64,000 nt of DNA from Bacteroidetes bacterium HGW-Bacteroidetes-6 (GCA_002842495.1 PHDB01000007.1:35598-99597), one strand, 5' to 3'. Shown: positions 33,874 to 43,123, numbered from the stretch's first letter. Translations and numbers: made by a program. Notes: generated from the sequence alone by a model not told the origin.

Positions 33874-36627
33874 CTAGTAAACAATGAGTTTTGCAACAGG
33901 CTTTCCATTAACAACAACCATGTAGACTCCTTTTTCAAGGTTGTCTTTTTCGAATTCGCGGCCATACAAATCGAACACTTTCAGGTTGTCGTTGGGAACT
34001 AAGCCGGCAACGTGCCAAGCTTCGCCTTCTTTTACTGGGTTTGGAGCTACATTGAAAGTTCTGCTGTCGTCGCCACAGCTCGATGTTATCATTTCGGAAT
34101 AAGCAAAAGCTCCATCGAAATCAACTTGCTTTAGTTTGTAATAAACTGTTCCTTGAGTTTCCTCGATGTAGCTTGTGTTATATTTTTTGTAGCCGTTCAC
34201 AGTACCTCTTCCATCAATGGTATCGACCGAAGCAAATGCGATTCCGTTGTACGATTTCAGAATAACAAAATAATCGTTGTTGGTTTCGGAGGCTACTTCC
34301 CACGAAATATCAACCATTCCATTGTCGCAAACGGCATCAAATGATAGTAATTCAACAGGAAGAGTAATGTCACAATCCATGGCACCTCCTTCGGAAAACT
34401 GCCATACCAGATCGAATCCATTTGCGCCGGGCGACCAGTTGTTGGTCATCAGATAGTAACGTTCGCCAGCATTAACGCTGTACCAGTTTACCCAGCTGTC
34501 TCCAGATACGTCTTCGCTAAAATCGCTGGCTACACTACTCATCCCAGTGTTTGTCGGCCAGTAGTTTTGTGTGCAAGGAACACAATCCACGCCACCGCAA
34601 TCTACCCCCTCTTCATCGGCATCTTTTACGTTGTTGCTGCAATGAGTTCCGTCATCAATAAAAATTGCATAGTCTTCTATTTCTCCGTTTGCAACAGAGG
34701 AGCAAGGAGTTGAAATTGGGCCACCCCTGTTTAGATATACCCTGAAGGCTGTTTTTCCTGCTCTTGCTGTTGCCGGAATCGTAATAGAACGAGTCACAGT
34801 AGTATTACTTGCAGTGCCACCAATGGTGTAATATTCTCCAGCATCAAAGGTTAAGCTTTTATCCCAATCAAACCAAGCTGTAACTTCTGCGTTATTCCCA
34901 ACGAAAGTTACATTGAGGTTGTAGCTTGACCCCTTGTTGACTGTTGTTACAGTGGAAGTTGTGTAATTTGCGTAATAATTTGTATATGCGGTTGAGGCAT
35001 TATTGATGGTGTTAAAACTCACATTGTTAATGTAATAACTAGCATTATCGGAACTCACTCCGCAGTAGCGTGGACTCATAGCGTAAGAACATCTCACCGG
35101 GTCGCCCAGCGAAGCACAATCATCGGCTTTATATAATGCAAAATCGTAATCCTCGAAAAAATCCTCGGGCTTTAAATCGAGTGCCAGTTTTCCACTTTGA
35201 GTTATCTCAAAATAGTACCAGTTCGAAAAGTTTTCCGAAAGGTTGCAGCCACCACAAGTTGAAGTAATTCCGGGGCCCGGGCTGGCTGAATTGAGGTTGG
35301 TTGCCCCACATATGGGGATTGCTGTAATGCAATCGTTGTTGGTTGGTGTTGTGCCGCAGTCAACACAATTCAATGAAATATTCCACCCTGTGTTATTTGT
35401 AATACTGTTGGAATAGAATGCAAAAGTCAAGCACCCACTTGAATTGGTTGATGTTATTGTTAGTGGTAACGAAGCTGCCCAGTTTCCACAAGCACCCCAA
35501 AGAAAAGCGCTTCCTTGAGTTGGTCCATCGCGAATAATAAGAGCATCGTTTGCACAACCAGCTGAACTCTCGAGATTAAAGCTGTTAATTGTGGCTGTCA
35601 TACATTTTCCTGGTGCATCGGGGCAAAAAGTCCTGTATATGGAGTTTACGTTGTTTGAGTAGTTTCCTGCATTGCCATCGTCAACATAGGTTCCTGTACA
35701 AGTGTTTACCATACATGCCCCGTTGTATGTGCCTTGAATTCCATCCGTTGGATGTAGATATGTCCCGGGAGTTTCTAAACATCGCAGTCTGAAAATATGT
35801 TGATTGCCAGCTGACGCGTTCTCGTTGTCGACCATGATATAATAAGTCAAACCGGCTGTCATTGAAATAGGACCATAGTTGCCGATAGCATCTGTTCGGG
35901 TTATACAATTCCATCCAGTAGAAGAACATGACCCTTCTTGATAGGCATACGACATCCAATCGCCTCCACCGGTATTTGAAATATTGAGAATATATGCACC
36001 GGTAGTTGCAGGAGTAAAAGCATAAACTTTTTCTTCGCCGGGAGTTCCTGTTCCGCATATTCCAGAATTCCAAAATCCAACACCCGAACTCGTGAAGGTT
36101 TGATCAACACCGCAACTGATTGCAACAGCACTTGCGCATGGGCCAGTACCGGCAGGTTCATAAACACAAATATCAAAATTGCCAAACGAGTTATTTCCGT
36201 ATTCCCAAACGCGAATATAAACAGTTGAGCCTGGCGTTAATCCTATGCGATCAATCTTAGCCATATAGGTTCCGTTGTCGCTGTCGTCATCGTCGCATTC
36301 TATCAGCGTTAACGCACCACAATTGCCCGAGTATATAGCCATCCCAACATCGGTAATTGTGCCTGCGCCGGTTTGAGTGTCAAATATCAGATGGCCCGAT
36401 GCTGGAACCGTAACAGTAAACCAAACGTCTCCACCCAGATAATTGGCACAACCTGGATTGGCAATGCCTGATGCGGTTGCAGCTGTATTGGTGTAGGTAG
36501 AAAAAGAACAGAAAGCGCCGACTGTCAACGGAGTGGCGCTAGTGCAGTCGTCGTTTGCAGGTTGTGCCCAAGCAACACCACCGGAAAAGAAAACGAGAAT
36601 AATGAATACAGATAGAATATTTTTCAT
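33874..36627 (-). CDS. Large secreted T9SS protein with CUB-like and GEVED domains
   Basis: 917 residues with a signal peptide ending at VAWAQ. Order of parts: an N-terminal beta-sandwich (PANDDCTSATPL, common in Bacteroidota exoproteins, repeated around residues 25-160 and 165-285), a CUB-like domain with paired Cys (about 300-425, CANDALIIRDG), another PxNDxC-type domain, and a GEVED domain (AWFDWDKSLTFDAGE, then GEIEDYAIFID). A Cys-rich segment (DEEGVDCGGVDCVPC) follows, then a fibronectin-like region (ISWEVASETNNDYF) and a T9SS sorting domain (VAPNPVKEG, LKVFDLYGREF). It is probably an adhesin or surface matrix protein; no catalytic site was seen. It begins 24 bp after a small coiled-coil protein gene, likely one operon. 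Confidence 0.88.
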   Translation of the reverse strand: MKNILSVFIILVFFSGGVAWAQPANDDCTSATPLTVGAFCSFSTYTNTAATASGIANPGCANYLGGDVWFTVTVPASGHLIFDTQTGAGTITDVGMAIYSGNCGALTLIECDDDDSDNGTYMAKIDRIGLTPGSTVYIRVWEYGNNSFGNFDICVYEPAGTGPCASAVAISCGVDQTFTSSGVGFWNSGICGTGTPGEEKVYAFTPATTGAYILNISNTGGGDWMSYAYQEGSCSSTGWNCITRTDAIGNYGPISMTAGLTYYIMVDNENASAGNQHIFRLRCLETPGTYLHPTDGIQGTYNGACMVNTCTGTYVDDGNAGNYSNNVNSIYRTFCPDAPGKCMTATINSFNLESSAGCANDALIIRDGPTQGSAFLWGACGNWAASLPLTITSTNSSGCLTFAFYSNSITNNTGWNISLNCVDCGTTPTNNDCITAIPICGATNLNSASPGPGITSTCGGCNLSENFSNWYYFEITQSGKLALDLKPEDFFEDYDFALYKADDCASLGDPVRCSYAMSPRYCGVSSDNASYYINNVSFNTINNASTAYTNYYANYTTSTVTTVNKGSSYNLNVTFVGNNAEVTAWFDWDKSLTFDAGEYYTIGGTASNTTVTRSITIPATARAGKTAFRVYLNRGGPISTPCSSVANGEIEDYAIFIDDGTHCSNNVKDADEEGVDCGGVDCVPCTQNYWPTNTGMSSVASDFSEDVSGDSWVNWYSVNAGERYYLMTNNWSPGANGFDLVWQFSEGGAMDCDITLPVELLSFDAVCDNGMVDISWEVASETNNDYFVILKSYNGIAFASVDTIDGRGTVNGYKKYNTSYIEETQGTVYYKLKQVDFDGAFAYSEMITSSCGDDSRTFNVAPNPVKEGEAWHVAGLVPNDNLKVFDLYGREFEKDNLEKGVYMVVVNGKPVAKLIVY

Positions 36628-36651
36628 GGTACCCCCCCTCGGTTTTTTTGA

Positions 36652-36999
36652 TTATTCCACAGGAATTAGCATTTCCGGAGTCATTTCAACAGGTGGATTC
36701 TGAAGAATCTTCAAATCGTCCTGCAACTGCTGAATTTCGTCGTTTAGAATGGCTTTCCGAAAAGGATCGGTCGAGTTTTCAAGCTCTGCCTTCTTTGCTT
36801 TTATCTGAATATGAATTTCCTGCTCTCGTTGCTTATTCAATTCCATAGTTTTTACATGCTCCTCAACAACGGTCTGCTTTTCTTTAGATTGCAATTTTGA
36901 ATCAGCCGGATTTTGATTTTGTGTAATGTTGCTTTGAGCAAAACAATTACCAACACCAAACAATGCCAACACAATTATCCCAAAAATTATTTTTTTCAT
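36652..36999 (-). CDS. Small secreted coiled-coil protein
   Basis: 115 residues. The signal peptide (MKKIIFGIIVLALFGVGNCFAQ) is followed by a Gln/Asn-rich stretch and a long charged helix (about 45-100) with heptad-like pattern (ELNKQREQEIHIQIKAKKAEL). It ends in a Pro/Glu-rich tail. No family recognised. It lies immediately upstream of the 917-residue T9SS protein on the same strand, so it may be co-expressed and act as an accessory or chaperone; that is inference from position. Confidence 0.7.
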   Translation of the reverse strand: MKKIIFGIIVLALFGVGNCFAQSNITQNQNPADSKLQSKEKQTVVEEHVKTMELNKQREQEIHIQIKAKKAELENSTDPFRKAILNDEIQQLQDDLKILQNPPVEMTPEMLIPVE

Positions 37000-37442
37000 A
37001 ACCCCTTGATTTTAAATAAGTACCCCCTCAGCTTTACTTAGAGTCTTTGTCATGGAACAAAGTAAAAATACATACGTAAAAACCAGATTTTTTTCAAAAC
37101 CAGTAGAAACACATGCTTTTTGTATTGCTCTTTACGTAAATCTCCTGTAGCGTTGTTGTAAATATAAGAAAATCAGAATGTAAGCGCAATTGAAATTACT
37201 GTGACATTTTGTTAATATTTTTTCATGGCAAAAATTCAGGAATTCAGAAAAACGATCTTTAATCAAACGTAATTTTATATGTGTCACACAAACAGCAATG
37301 TAAGAGTTTGTTTTATGAGAGAATCAATTTGCGAATTTCCGGTACAAATATTCGTTTTGTATTATATCTTTTTTTTGTAAAGCTTGTTTAACAAAATGCC
37401 ATAATGAATTTAACAAAGTTTGTGTCTGATTCCCTGGAAACT
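37000..37442 (-). other. 443 bp intergenic region, no gene seen
   Basis: Very AT-rich. It carries the upstream region of the coiled-coil/T9SS operon, including a G-run motif (TGAGGGGGTAC on the minus strand at 37020-37030) and a 10 bp palindrome TTTACGTAAA at 37131-37140. No ORF, RNA or repeat array is supported. Confidence 0.6.
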
Positions 37443-39104
37443 TTAAAATGTAAACGACTTAAGAGTAATGTTTCCCGCCAAATCGATAAATTCAACATCC
37501 AACGTCCTGATGGTTTTGCGTTGTGCTACGCTTAGAGGAATTGAAAAGTTGTTGTATTTGTAATCGTAAATCATCAAAGTCCACTCACCATTGATATATG
37601 CATTGAAGCGTGTAATTTCATCAGAATTGTCGGTTACCGTGAATACAAATTCTTTTAAATAGGAAATATTATTGTTTGCTGGGATGTTGGCCTTCGTAAT
37701 AGTCGGAGGAATGGTGTCGTCGATAAGCTCAAAGGTTCCTGGTCGATTTATTGAAACTGAATAGGCTCCGTTTGAGTTTTTTACTGGCTTCCAACCATTG
37801 ATAATCCGATGTTTATCCATTTGAGCAAAAATGGTTTTGTCGCTAATGAGCGAATCGTTTCTGAAAACCATTGTCATTGGTTTTATGAGTGGTATTTCGG
37901 TATATCCGATTGTCCATGCCAAATGATTATTAGTGAAAAACTCAACAATCAACGGCTTTTCGAGTGCAAGATTGCCGTAAAATGTACCTGTATCGCATTT
38001 CAAAACAACATTTTCGGTTTGGTAATCGTGAAAATAGCCGCTGTGGATTTGGTTTTTTGTGTTGGGATTGGGGCGAGAGATGTTGCCTCGTTTCAGATTT
38101 GCCCTGAATTCGGTGGTATTGAATTCAGTATCGCCAGCTTTCACGGTTAAAACATGGATGTTATTGTCCGGAATTGTAATAAGTCCGTCGTTGGAATATT
38201 TCTTGTAAAAGCCTTGCCGATTTGCATTTCCGGTATATGTTGTAACAATTTGCATCTTTTTGTTGAGGCCGGCATCGTGGTCGAAAACACCACGACAAGC
38301 TGCAGTTTGGTCAAAAGCAAACCGGTCGAATTCAATTTGCCAAACCAATGAGTCGTCGATAAAGACATCAATCTTTTTAGGCAGAAGTCTGAAATAACTT
38401 GAATTCACATAGTCCTGAACATCGAAGCCCAGAAAAAAGGTGTCGGGAACGAGAACTTCAGTGGCAGGGGAATAATAACTGCCTCTTTTTGTTACGGTGT
38501 ACGCCTGAGATATAGCAGGCAAATATCCACCTTTTTGCATTGAATATACAATCAATTGTTTGAAGACAGGCGCAATATTGTCGGTAATCTCATAGAATTT
38601 TAGCGGATTAAGTGCATCCTGCGTTTTTGTATCGCGTATTTCGAAATGAAGATGAGCGCCAAACGAATACCCGCTGTTTCCGGCAATTCCGATTATCTGG
38701 CCTTGTTTCACTGGTAAATAATCTTCGGGAAGTTCAATATCAGTTTCAAAAACATGGTTTTTGTACTGGTAATTTGTGACAACAGTGTCGATAAACTGGG
38801 CATATGAATCGAGATGGCCATATACGGAAGTGTAACCATTTGGGTGTGTGATGTACACTGCTCGACCGTAGGAAGCGGAATTGAATCGGATTCGCGACAC
38901 ATATCCGTCCCAAATGGAAAGAACGCTTTTGTCTGGTTTATTGTTGACCCGAAGGTCAATGCCCGAATGAAAATGTGTTTTACGATATTCGGCAAAGTTG
39001 CTGGTGAGTTCAAGTGGCGGACGAAGTGGTGCTCCGGGGCTTGCCGTTTGAGCAAACGAAGCAAAAAAAGAAAAGGTAAAAACGAGAAAAAGAAATAAAC
39101 GCAT
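37443..39104 (-). CDS. Secreted M23 (LytM/lysostaphin-type) metallopeptidase
   Basis: 553 residues using ATG 39104, which opens a clear signal peptide (MRLFLFLVFTFSFFASFAQ); the longer track start reads through a terminator. The M23 domain lies near the N-terminus (about 40-170): HFHSGIDLR (H-x3-D zinc ligands), YTSVYGHLD and AHLHFEIRD (HxH). The remaining ~380 residues are beta-rich without a known fold. M23 enzymes cut peptide cross-links in peptidoglycan, or are degenerate activators; here all ligands are present. The start codon sits directly behind the hairpin terminator of the TPR gene, whose 3' arm contains a GGGAG at good ribosome-binding distance. Confidence 0.88.
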   Translation of the reverse strand: MRLFLFLVFTFSFFASFAQTASPGAPLRPPLELTSNFAEYRKTHFHSGIDLRVNNKPDKSVLSIWDGYVSRIRFNSASYGRAVYITHPNGYTSVYGHLDSYAQFIDTVVTNYQYKNHVFETDIELPEDYLPVKQGQIIGIAGNSGYSFGAHLHFEIRDTKTQDALNPLKFYEITDNIAPVFKQLIVYSMQKGGYLPAISQAYTVTKRGSYYSPATEVLVPDTFFLGFDVQDYVNSSYFRLLPKKIDVFIDDSLVWQIEFDRFAFDQTAACRGVFDHDAGLNKKMQIVTTYTGNANRQGFYKKYSNDGLITIPDNNIHVLTVKAGDTEFNTTEFRANLKRGNISRPNPNTKNQIHSGYFHDYQTENVVLKCDTGTFYGNLALEKPLIVEFFTNNHLAWTIGYTEIPLIKPMTMVFRNDSLISDKTIFAQMDKHRIINGWKPVKNSNGAYSVSINRPGTFELIDDTIPPTITKANIPANNNISYLKEFVFTVTDNSDEITRFNAYINGEWTLMIYDYKYNNFSIPLSVAQRKTIRTLDVEFIDLAGNITLKSFTF

Positions 39105-39129
39105 AAAAAAAGCTCCCTTTTGAGGAGCT
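39105..39129 (-). terminator. Intrinsic terminator abutting the M23 start codon
   Basis: Minus strand: AGCTCC/GGAGCT stem, 7-base loop, then six to seven T, directly followed by ATG 39104. The 3' arm (GGGAG) is also the only ribosome-binding-like sequence for the M23 gene, so stem formation would both end transcription and hide the site. Confidence 0.85.
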
Positions 39130-39154
39130 AAAATTAATATTTTTTTGGTGTAAA

Positions 39155-39598
39155 TCAGTTTTCGGGCTGTTCGTCCCAGCAAAACTCTTTCACCAGATCA
39201 AAAGCGCCGGTGAGTCCAAGCTCAAAAGCTTTTTTCCAATCGGCACAAGCGCCCTCCTTGTCGCCAAGTTCACCCTTAGCAATGCCACGCAGGTCGTATA
39301 CTTCGGCATAACCGGGTTGAATTTCGAGAGCTTTGTTATAGTCTTTAATGGCTCCTTCAAAATCTTTCAAATGATATTTACACAGACCTCTGTAGGCATA
39401 TGCTTCTGCATTTTCTGGATTCATTTCGGCCACTTTTGTGAAAACCTGAATGCCACCTTTGTAATCTTTAACGGAAATACGGTTATAGCCTTTTTTCAGC
39501 AGAGCGTATTCATCCTCATTCCCGGTAATCTGACTACTCTGCTTGCATCCCCCCAAGGCGACAAACAGAATCAAAATTGGAAAGAGTATTTTTTTCAT
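39155..39598 (-). CDS. TPR-repeat lipoprotein
   Basis: 147 residues. Lipobox LGGC at residue 18 predicts a lipoprotein. Three tetratricopeptide repeats follow (GYNRISVKDYKGGIQVF..., AYRGLCKYHLKDFEGAIKDY, DLRGIAKGELGDKEGACADW). The final repeat carries the Bacteroidota-type ending with Cys (GACADWKKA). TPR lipoproteins serve as assembly or binding platforms; no partner is evident. A good promoter (TTG-N21-TAATTTTG) precedes it and a strong terminator follows, so it is probably monocistronic or attenuated into the M23 gene. Confidence 0.88.
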   Translation of the reverse strand: MKKILFPILILFVALGGCKQSSQITGNEDEYALLKKGYNRISVKDYKGGIQVFTKVAEMNPENAEAYAYRGLCKYHLKDFEGAIKDYNKALEIQPGYAEVYDLRGIAKGELGDKEGACADWKKAFELGLTGAFDLVKEFCWDEQPEN

Positions 39599-39652
39599 TT
39601 TTCAGCAGGTTGGTAATGTTTCCTTTTCTACGTTAAGAATATTTTTCGGTTT

Positions 39653-39684
39653 CAAAATTACGAAAAATTCTATTGATGAAACAA
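39653..39684 (-). promoter_or_regulatory. Promoter for the TPR lipoprotein gene (TTG-N21-TAATTTTG)
   Basis: Minus strand: -33 TTG at 39682-39684 and exact -7 box TAATTTTG at 39653-39660, spaced 21 bp. It lies 54 bp before the ATG, in the divergent region shared with porQ. Confidence 0.6.
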
Positions 39685-39704
39685 TTAAGTCGTAAAATAT
39701 TTTC

Positions 39705-39712
39705 TACCTTTA
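39705..39712 (+). promoter_or_regulatory. Putative -7 element TACCTTTA for porQ
   Basis: One mismatch (final A) to TAnnTTTG, same octamer as the endonuclease promoter, 26 bp before the GTG start of porQ. Confidence 0.35.
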
Positions 39713-39738
39713 CCCGTTGTTAAACACAAATTGATACA

Positions 39739-40773
39739 GTGAAGCGTATTTTCATTTTTGTTTTATTGGCATTTCCGTTGCTGTTGGCAGCGCAAAATGG
39801 AGTAAACCGTGTTTTTTCATTTTTAGAACTTTCAAATAGTTCGAGACTTACAGCTTTGGGGAGTAACATGGCTGCTATTCATGATAACGATGTTAGTCTT
39901 GTGCTGGCTAACCCAAGTTTGATTAGCGATTCTATGCACTCCGGTTTGGCTATCAATTACACCGATTATTTTGCAGGGATCAATTATGCATTTGCAACCT
40001 ATTCGCATACATTCGATAGGGTAGGGAGTTTTGCCGCATCTCTTCAATATCTCAACTATGGCAAATTTCAGGAAACCGATATCTACGGCAACGCTTTGGG
40101 TGACTTTTCGGCCTATGATATGGCGCTGGTTGTTGGTTGGGGCAGAATTCTGCACCCTGGCTTTAGTATAGGATCCAATCTGAAGTTTATTTATTCCGAT
40201 ATGTACAAAACAAATTCATCGGGGGTGGCCATCGATGTCGCCGGAACCTATTTCAACGATAAAACTCATTTCTGTGTAACATTGGCTGCCCGAAATGCCG
40301 GACGACAGCTTAATCCCTATACGACTGGCGACGTTCAGCCTTTGCCTTTCGATTTACAACTGGGCGTTTCAAAACGATTGCTTCATGTTCCATTACGCAT
40401 TTCGGTGCTTGCTCACCATTTGCAAAAATGGGACATCCGCTATGATAATCCGGCAGATGTATCGGTTGATCCGCTTACGGGTCTTCCTGTCGAAGAACGA
40501 AAGCTGAGCGCTTTTAGCGACAAATTGATGAGGCATTTTGTGATTGGCGCCGAATTAGCTCCTTCAAAAAGCTTCAGTCTTAGGGTTGGTTACAACTATC
40601 AGCGTCGAAAAGAACTGGCTGTTGATACTCGTTTATCAACAGTCGGGATCAGTTGGGGTTTTGGACTGCGGATTAAAAAACTATATTTCAGCTATGCCCG
40701 CAGTGCTTATCATTTAGCTGGCTCGCCCAATGTGATTACACTCACAACAAGTATTGGCGATTTTTTGAAGTAA
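39739..40773 (+). CDS. porQ: Type IX secretion system protein PorQ
   Basis: 344 residues starting at GTG 39739, with a signal peptide (MKRIFIFVLLAFPLLLAAQ). The mature start VNRVFSFLELSNSSRLTALGSN is the recognisable PorQ/PorV-like beginning, followed by alternating beta strands of an outer-membrane barrel ending in TLTTSIGDFL. PorQ is needed for T9SS function in Porphyromonas and Flavobacterium relatives and belongs to the attachment side of the system. Its presence agrees with the many T9SS-sorted proteins in this window; other T9SS components are not seen here. Confidence 0.9.
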   Translation: MKRIFIFVLLAFPLLLAAQNGVNRVFSFLELSNSSRLTALGSNMAAIHDNDVSLVLANPSLISDSMHSGLAINYTDYFAGINYAFATYSHTFDRVGSFAASLQYLNYGKFQETDIYGNALGDFSAYDMALVVGWGRILHPGFSIGSNLKFIYSDMYKTNSSGVAIDVAGTYFNDKTHFCVTLAARNAGRQLNPYTTGDVQPLPFDLQLGVSKRLLHVPLRISVLAHHLQKWDIRYDNPADVSVDPLTGLPVEERKLSAFSDKLMRHFVIGAELAPSKSFSLRVGYNYQRRKELAVDTRLSTVGISWGFGLRIKKLYFSYARSAYHLAGSPNVITLTTSIGDFLK

Positions 40774-40790
40774 AAATGTGTTTCTTTATG

Positions 40791-41660
40791 CTACACTGGT
40801 GGTAGCTGAGTAGCATTTGGCTTTTGAATATTGGATAGTCTCAATTCGTATTGTCGGTATTGTGTAAGTATGTCCTGATGAAACAACTTAGCCATGTCTA
40901 CATAGAGTGCTGGGTGAATACTTGCCATGTGTTCGGGACTTTCAAAAAACACTTCTGTTGCTACAGCAAAGTATTCGTGCATGTTGCTGTAACCATAGCC
41001 CCGAAGCAGATTGGGTCGCTGATAAGGATTGTTGATTTCGAAGCGAGCTCGCAGGAAAATGGGTTTCAGACGCAAAATCAAATGATGATAATTTAAATCG
41101 CTTTCAATAATTTCGATGGCAAAAGCATGCGCCATTTCATGAAGTCCAACATTTCGGCCATCGTGTGGATCGCTGTTTCCTATTTCGTAGTCTTCCCACG
41201 AGAGAGAAATAAGGCCCGAAATATCCACTTCGCCTTTGTGAAACAGATGCGTTTTTTTATTTTTGTAATGAGCCGGGAAAAGCTGAATGTGGTTAAAATG
41301 GTCGAGCAAACTTCGGCGCAAACCAAATGTGAGTTGCACGAAAGTGGACGATACCAAAATGATATGTCTTTCGGTGAGTTCTATACCTGGTGAATTGTAA
41401 AACGAAGTTGAAGAATTGAAACGAATAACCCGTTCAATAAAATCGGTCTTTTGGTCGGGGATTAACGAGCGAAAAAAGTAGGATTCATTTTCAAGAAGTT
41501 GTTTTATTTCTTCTTGTCGGCCTTTAATACTAATTCCCGATGGGGTTAATCCCTCATAAGATGTTTTGTAACTGCCGCCCGGTGGTTCATTCATTACCTT
41601 ATTGACATAAATATACGCAACAAATGGCATTAAAACAATCATCAGTACTAACCAATCCAT
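40791..41660 (-). CDS. MtfA-like zinc-dependent peptidase
   Basis: 289 residues. A short N-terminal membrane segment (LVLMIVLMPFVAYIYV) is followed by the MtfA-type domain: GEVDISGLISLSWEDYE, then DGRNVGLHEMAHAFAIE with the HExxH zinc motif. Downstream is NPYQRPNLLRGYG and EYFAVATEVFFESPE, containing the third-ligand Glu region. In E. coli MtfA is a cytosolic aminopeptidase linked to glucose regulation via Mlc; here a membrane anchor suggests a different setting. It is third in an operon after dNK and kdsB (5 bp gap). Confidence 0.88.
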   Translation of the reverse strand: MDWLVLMIVLMPFVAYIYVNKVMNEPPGGSYKTSYEGLTPSGISIKGRQEEIKQLLENESYFFRSLIPDQKTDFIERVIRFNSSTSFYNSPGIELTERHIILVSSTFVQLTFGLRRSLLDHFNHIQLFPAHYKNKKTHLFHKGEVDISGLISLSWEDYEIGNSDPHDGRNVGLHEMAHAFAIEIIESDLNYHHLILRLKPIFLRARFEINNPYQRPNLLRGYGYSNMHEYFAVATEVFFESPEHMASIHPALYVDMAKLFHQDILTQYRQYELRLSNIQKPNATQLPPV

Positions 41661-41665
41661 AAATA

Positions 41666-42445
41666 TTATTGAAAAGATGATCTGAAAACGTCAGGAAACG
41701 AATTCTTTAATTTATCAATATCGGATGGGACATCGACCGAATGACCTTTGTAGGTGGTTTCTAAAACTCTTATAGAATATCCATTTTCGAGCCAACGCAA
41801 TTGCTCGAGCGATTCAGTTTTTTCAAGTAATGATGGTCCGAGTCGTGTGAGTTGCGCCAAGGTGCTCATTCTGTATGCGTAAATTCCAATATGCTGTTTG
41901 AATGGAAATTGTTCGAACATGGGCTTGTCGGTTCGTCGGTTTCTGACAAAAGGAACAATTGACCTGCTGAAATAAAGCGCGTTTCCAGTCTTGTTGATTA
42001 CAACTTTCATACATGTTTCCGAGAACAAATCTTCGTCGTTGTCAAATGGCCGAACCAATGTGGCAATATTTACCGAAGGGTCCGAAAAAGCAGTTGCAAT
42101 TTTATCGATAATCTCCGGCTCAATAAAGGGTTCGTCGCCCTGAATATTAATGATAATGGTATCGCTGTCGTCGGGGCGGGCGCCTGCAATATTTGCTGCT
42201 TCGAAACATCGGTCGGTACCACTCATGTGATCTTCGGATGTCATGACCGATCGTCCGCCAAAAAAGGCTACCTTTTCAGCAATGCGTGAATCGTCGGTTG
42301 CAACAAACAATTGAGAAAGCGATTTGGCGCCCGATGCGTTTTCGTAAACCCATTGAATCATAGCTTTTCCGGCAATCAAAGCGAGTGGTTTGCCATGAAA
42401 ACGGGTCGATGCATAACGAGCGGGTATGATTCCGATAATCTGCAT
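41666..42445 (-). CDS. kdsB: 3-deoxy-manno-octulosonate cytidylyltransferase
   Basis: 259 residues. The nucleotidyltransferase start IIGIIPARYASTRFHGKPL and the downstream IQGDEPFIEPEIID and SEDHMSGTDRC segments are diagnostic of CMP-Kdo synthetase. It activates Kdo with CTP for lipid A-core assembly, in the cytoplasm, which tells us the cell makes lipopolysaccharide. Full length. It lies 1 bp after the deoxynucleoside kinase gene and 5 bp before the MtfA-like gene, forming a compact operon of apparently unrelated functions. Confidence 0.96.
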   Translation of the reverse strand: MQIIGIIPARYASTRFHGKPLALIAGKAMIQWVYENASGAKSLSQLFVATDDSRIAEKVAFFGGRSVMTSEDHMSGTDRCFEAANIAGARPDDSDTIIINIQGDEPFIEPEIIDKIATAFSDPSVNIATLVRPFDNDEDLFSETCMKVVINKTGNALYFSRSIVPFVRNRRTDKPMFEQFPFKQHIGIYAYRMSTLAQLTRLGPSLLEKTESLEQLRWLENGYSIRVLETTYKGHSVDVPSDIDKLKNSFPDVFRSSFQ

Positions 42446-42446
42446 G

Positions 42447-43061
42447 TTAGAAAAGTCCGAATAGTTCAGCGTTAATCTTGTCGATAATTAACCCGAGGTC
42501 TTCTTTGCTTTCGTGAAATTTCACTTTTTCCACGTCGATAATGAGCAATTTGCCTTCTTTATAACCGTTAATCCATGTTTCGTAGCGATCGTTCAGGCTT
42601 TTCAGGTAGTCGAGCCGGATGGATGCTTCGTAGTCACGTCCACGTTTCTGAATCTGATTTACAAGAGTCGGAACATCGGCTCGTAAGTAAATGAGTAAAT
42701 CGGGAGCTTTAATGAACGAAACCATGAGTTCGAATATCGACTGATAAGTGGCAAAGTCGCGTGTCGACATTAACCCCATATCGTGGAGATTGGGCGCAAA
42801 AATAAACGCATCTTCGAAAATAGTGCGATCCTGAATCACATCCTGTGCCTGACGATGCACTTCAACAATTTGCCGGAAACGGCTATTCAGAAAATAAATC
42901 TGCAAGTTGAACGACCAGCGCTTCATGTCTTCGTAAAAGCTGCTGAGATATGGGTTGCTGTCAACATCTTCGTATTGAGGCGAATATTTGTAATGTTTGG
43001 CAAGCAATCCCGTTAGGGTGGTTTTTCCGCTTCCAATATTTCCGGCGATGGCTATATGCAT
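42447..43061 (-). CDS. Deoxynucleoside kinase (dNK family)
   Basis: 204 residues with P-loop GNIGSGKTT at residue 7, substrate-binding region YEDVDSNPYLSSFYEDM, LQIYFLNSRF, and QDRTIFEDAFIFA (the D-R-x motif). This matches the deoxyadenosine/deoxyguanosine kinase group that salvages deoxynucleosides with ATP. The exact nucleoside preference is not decidable. It is first in the dNK-kdsB-MtfA operon. Confidence 0.92.
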   Translation of the reverse strand: MHIAIAGNIGSGKTTLTGLLAKHYKYSPQYEDVDSNPYLSSFYEDMKRWSFNLQIYFLNSRFRQIVEVHRQAQDVIQDRTIFEDAFIFAPNLHDMGLMSTRDFATYQSIFELMVSFIKAPDLLIYLRADVPTLVNQIQKRGRDYEASIRLDYLKSLNDRYETWINGYKEGKLLIIDVEKVKFHESKEDLGLIIDKINAELFGLF

Positions 43062-43123
43062 AAAAACAGTTTTGTGTTATCGGGGTGCTAATTTCAGGTT
43101 TTTATTTGAAAAATCAAAAAAAA

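Noticed and set aside
36625-36651. G-run plus T-run before the 33874-36627 gene considered as a terminator
   Set aside because: No stem of useful length precedes the T run on the minus strand.
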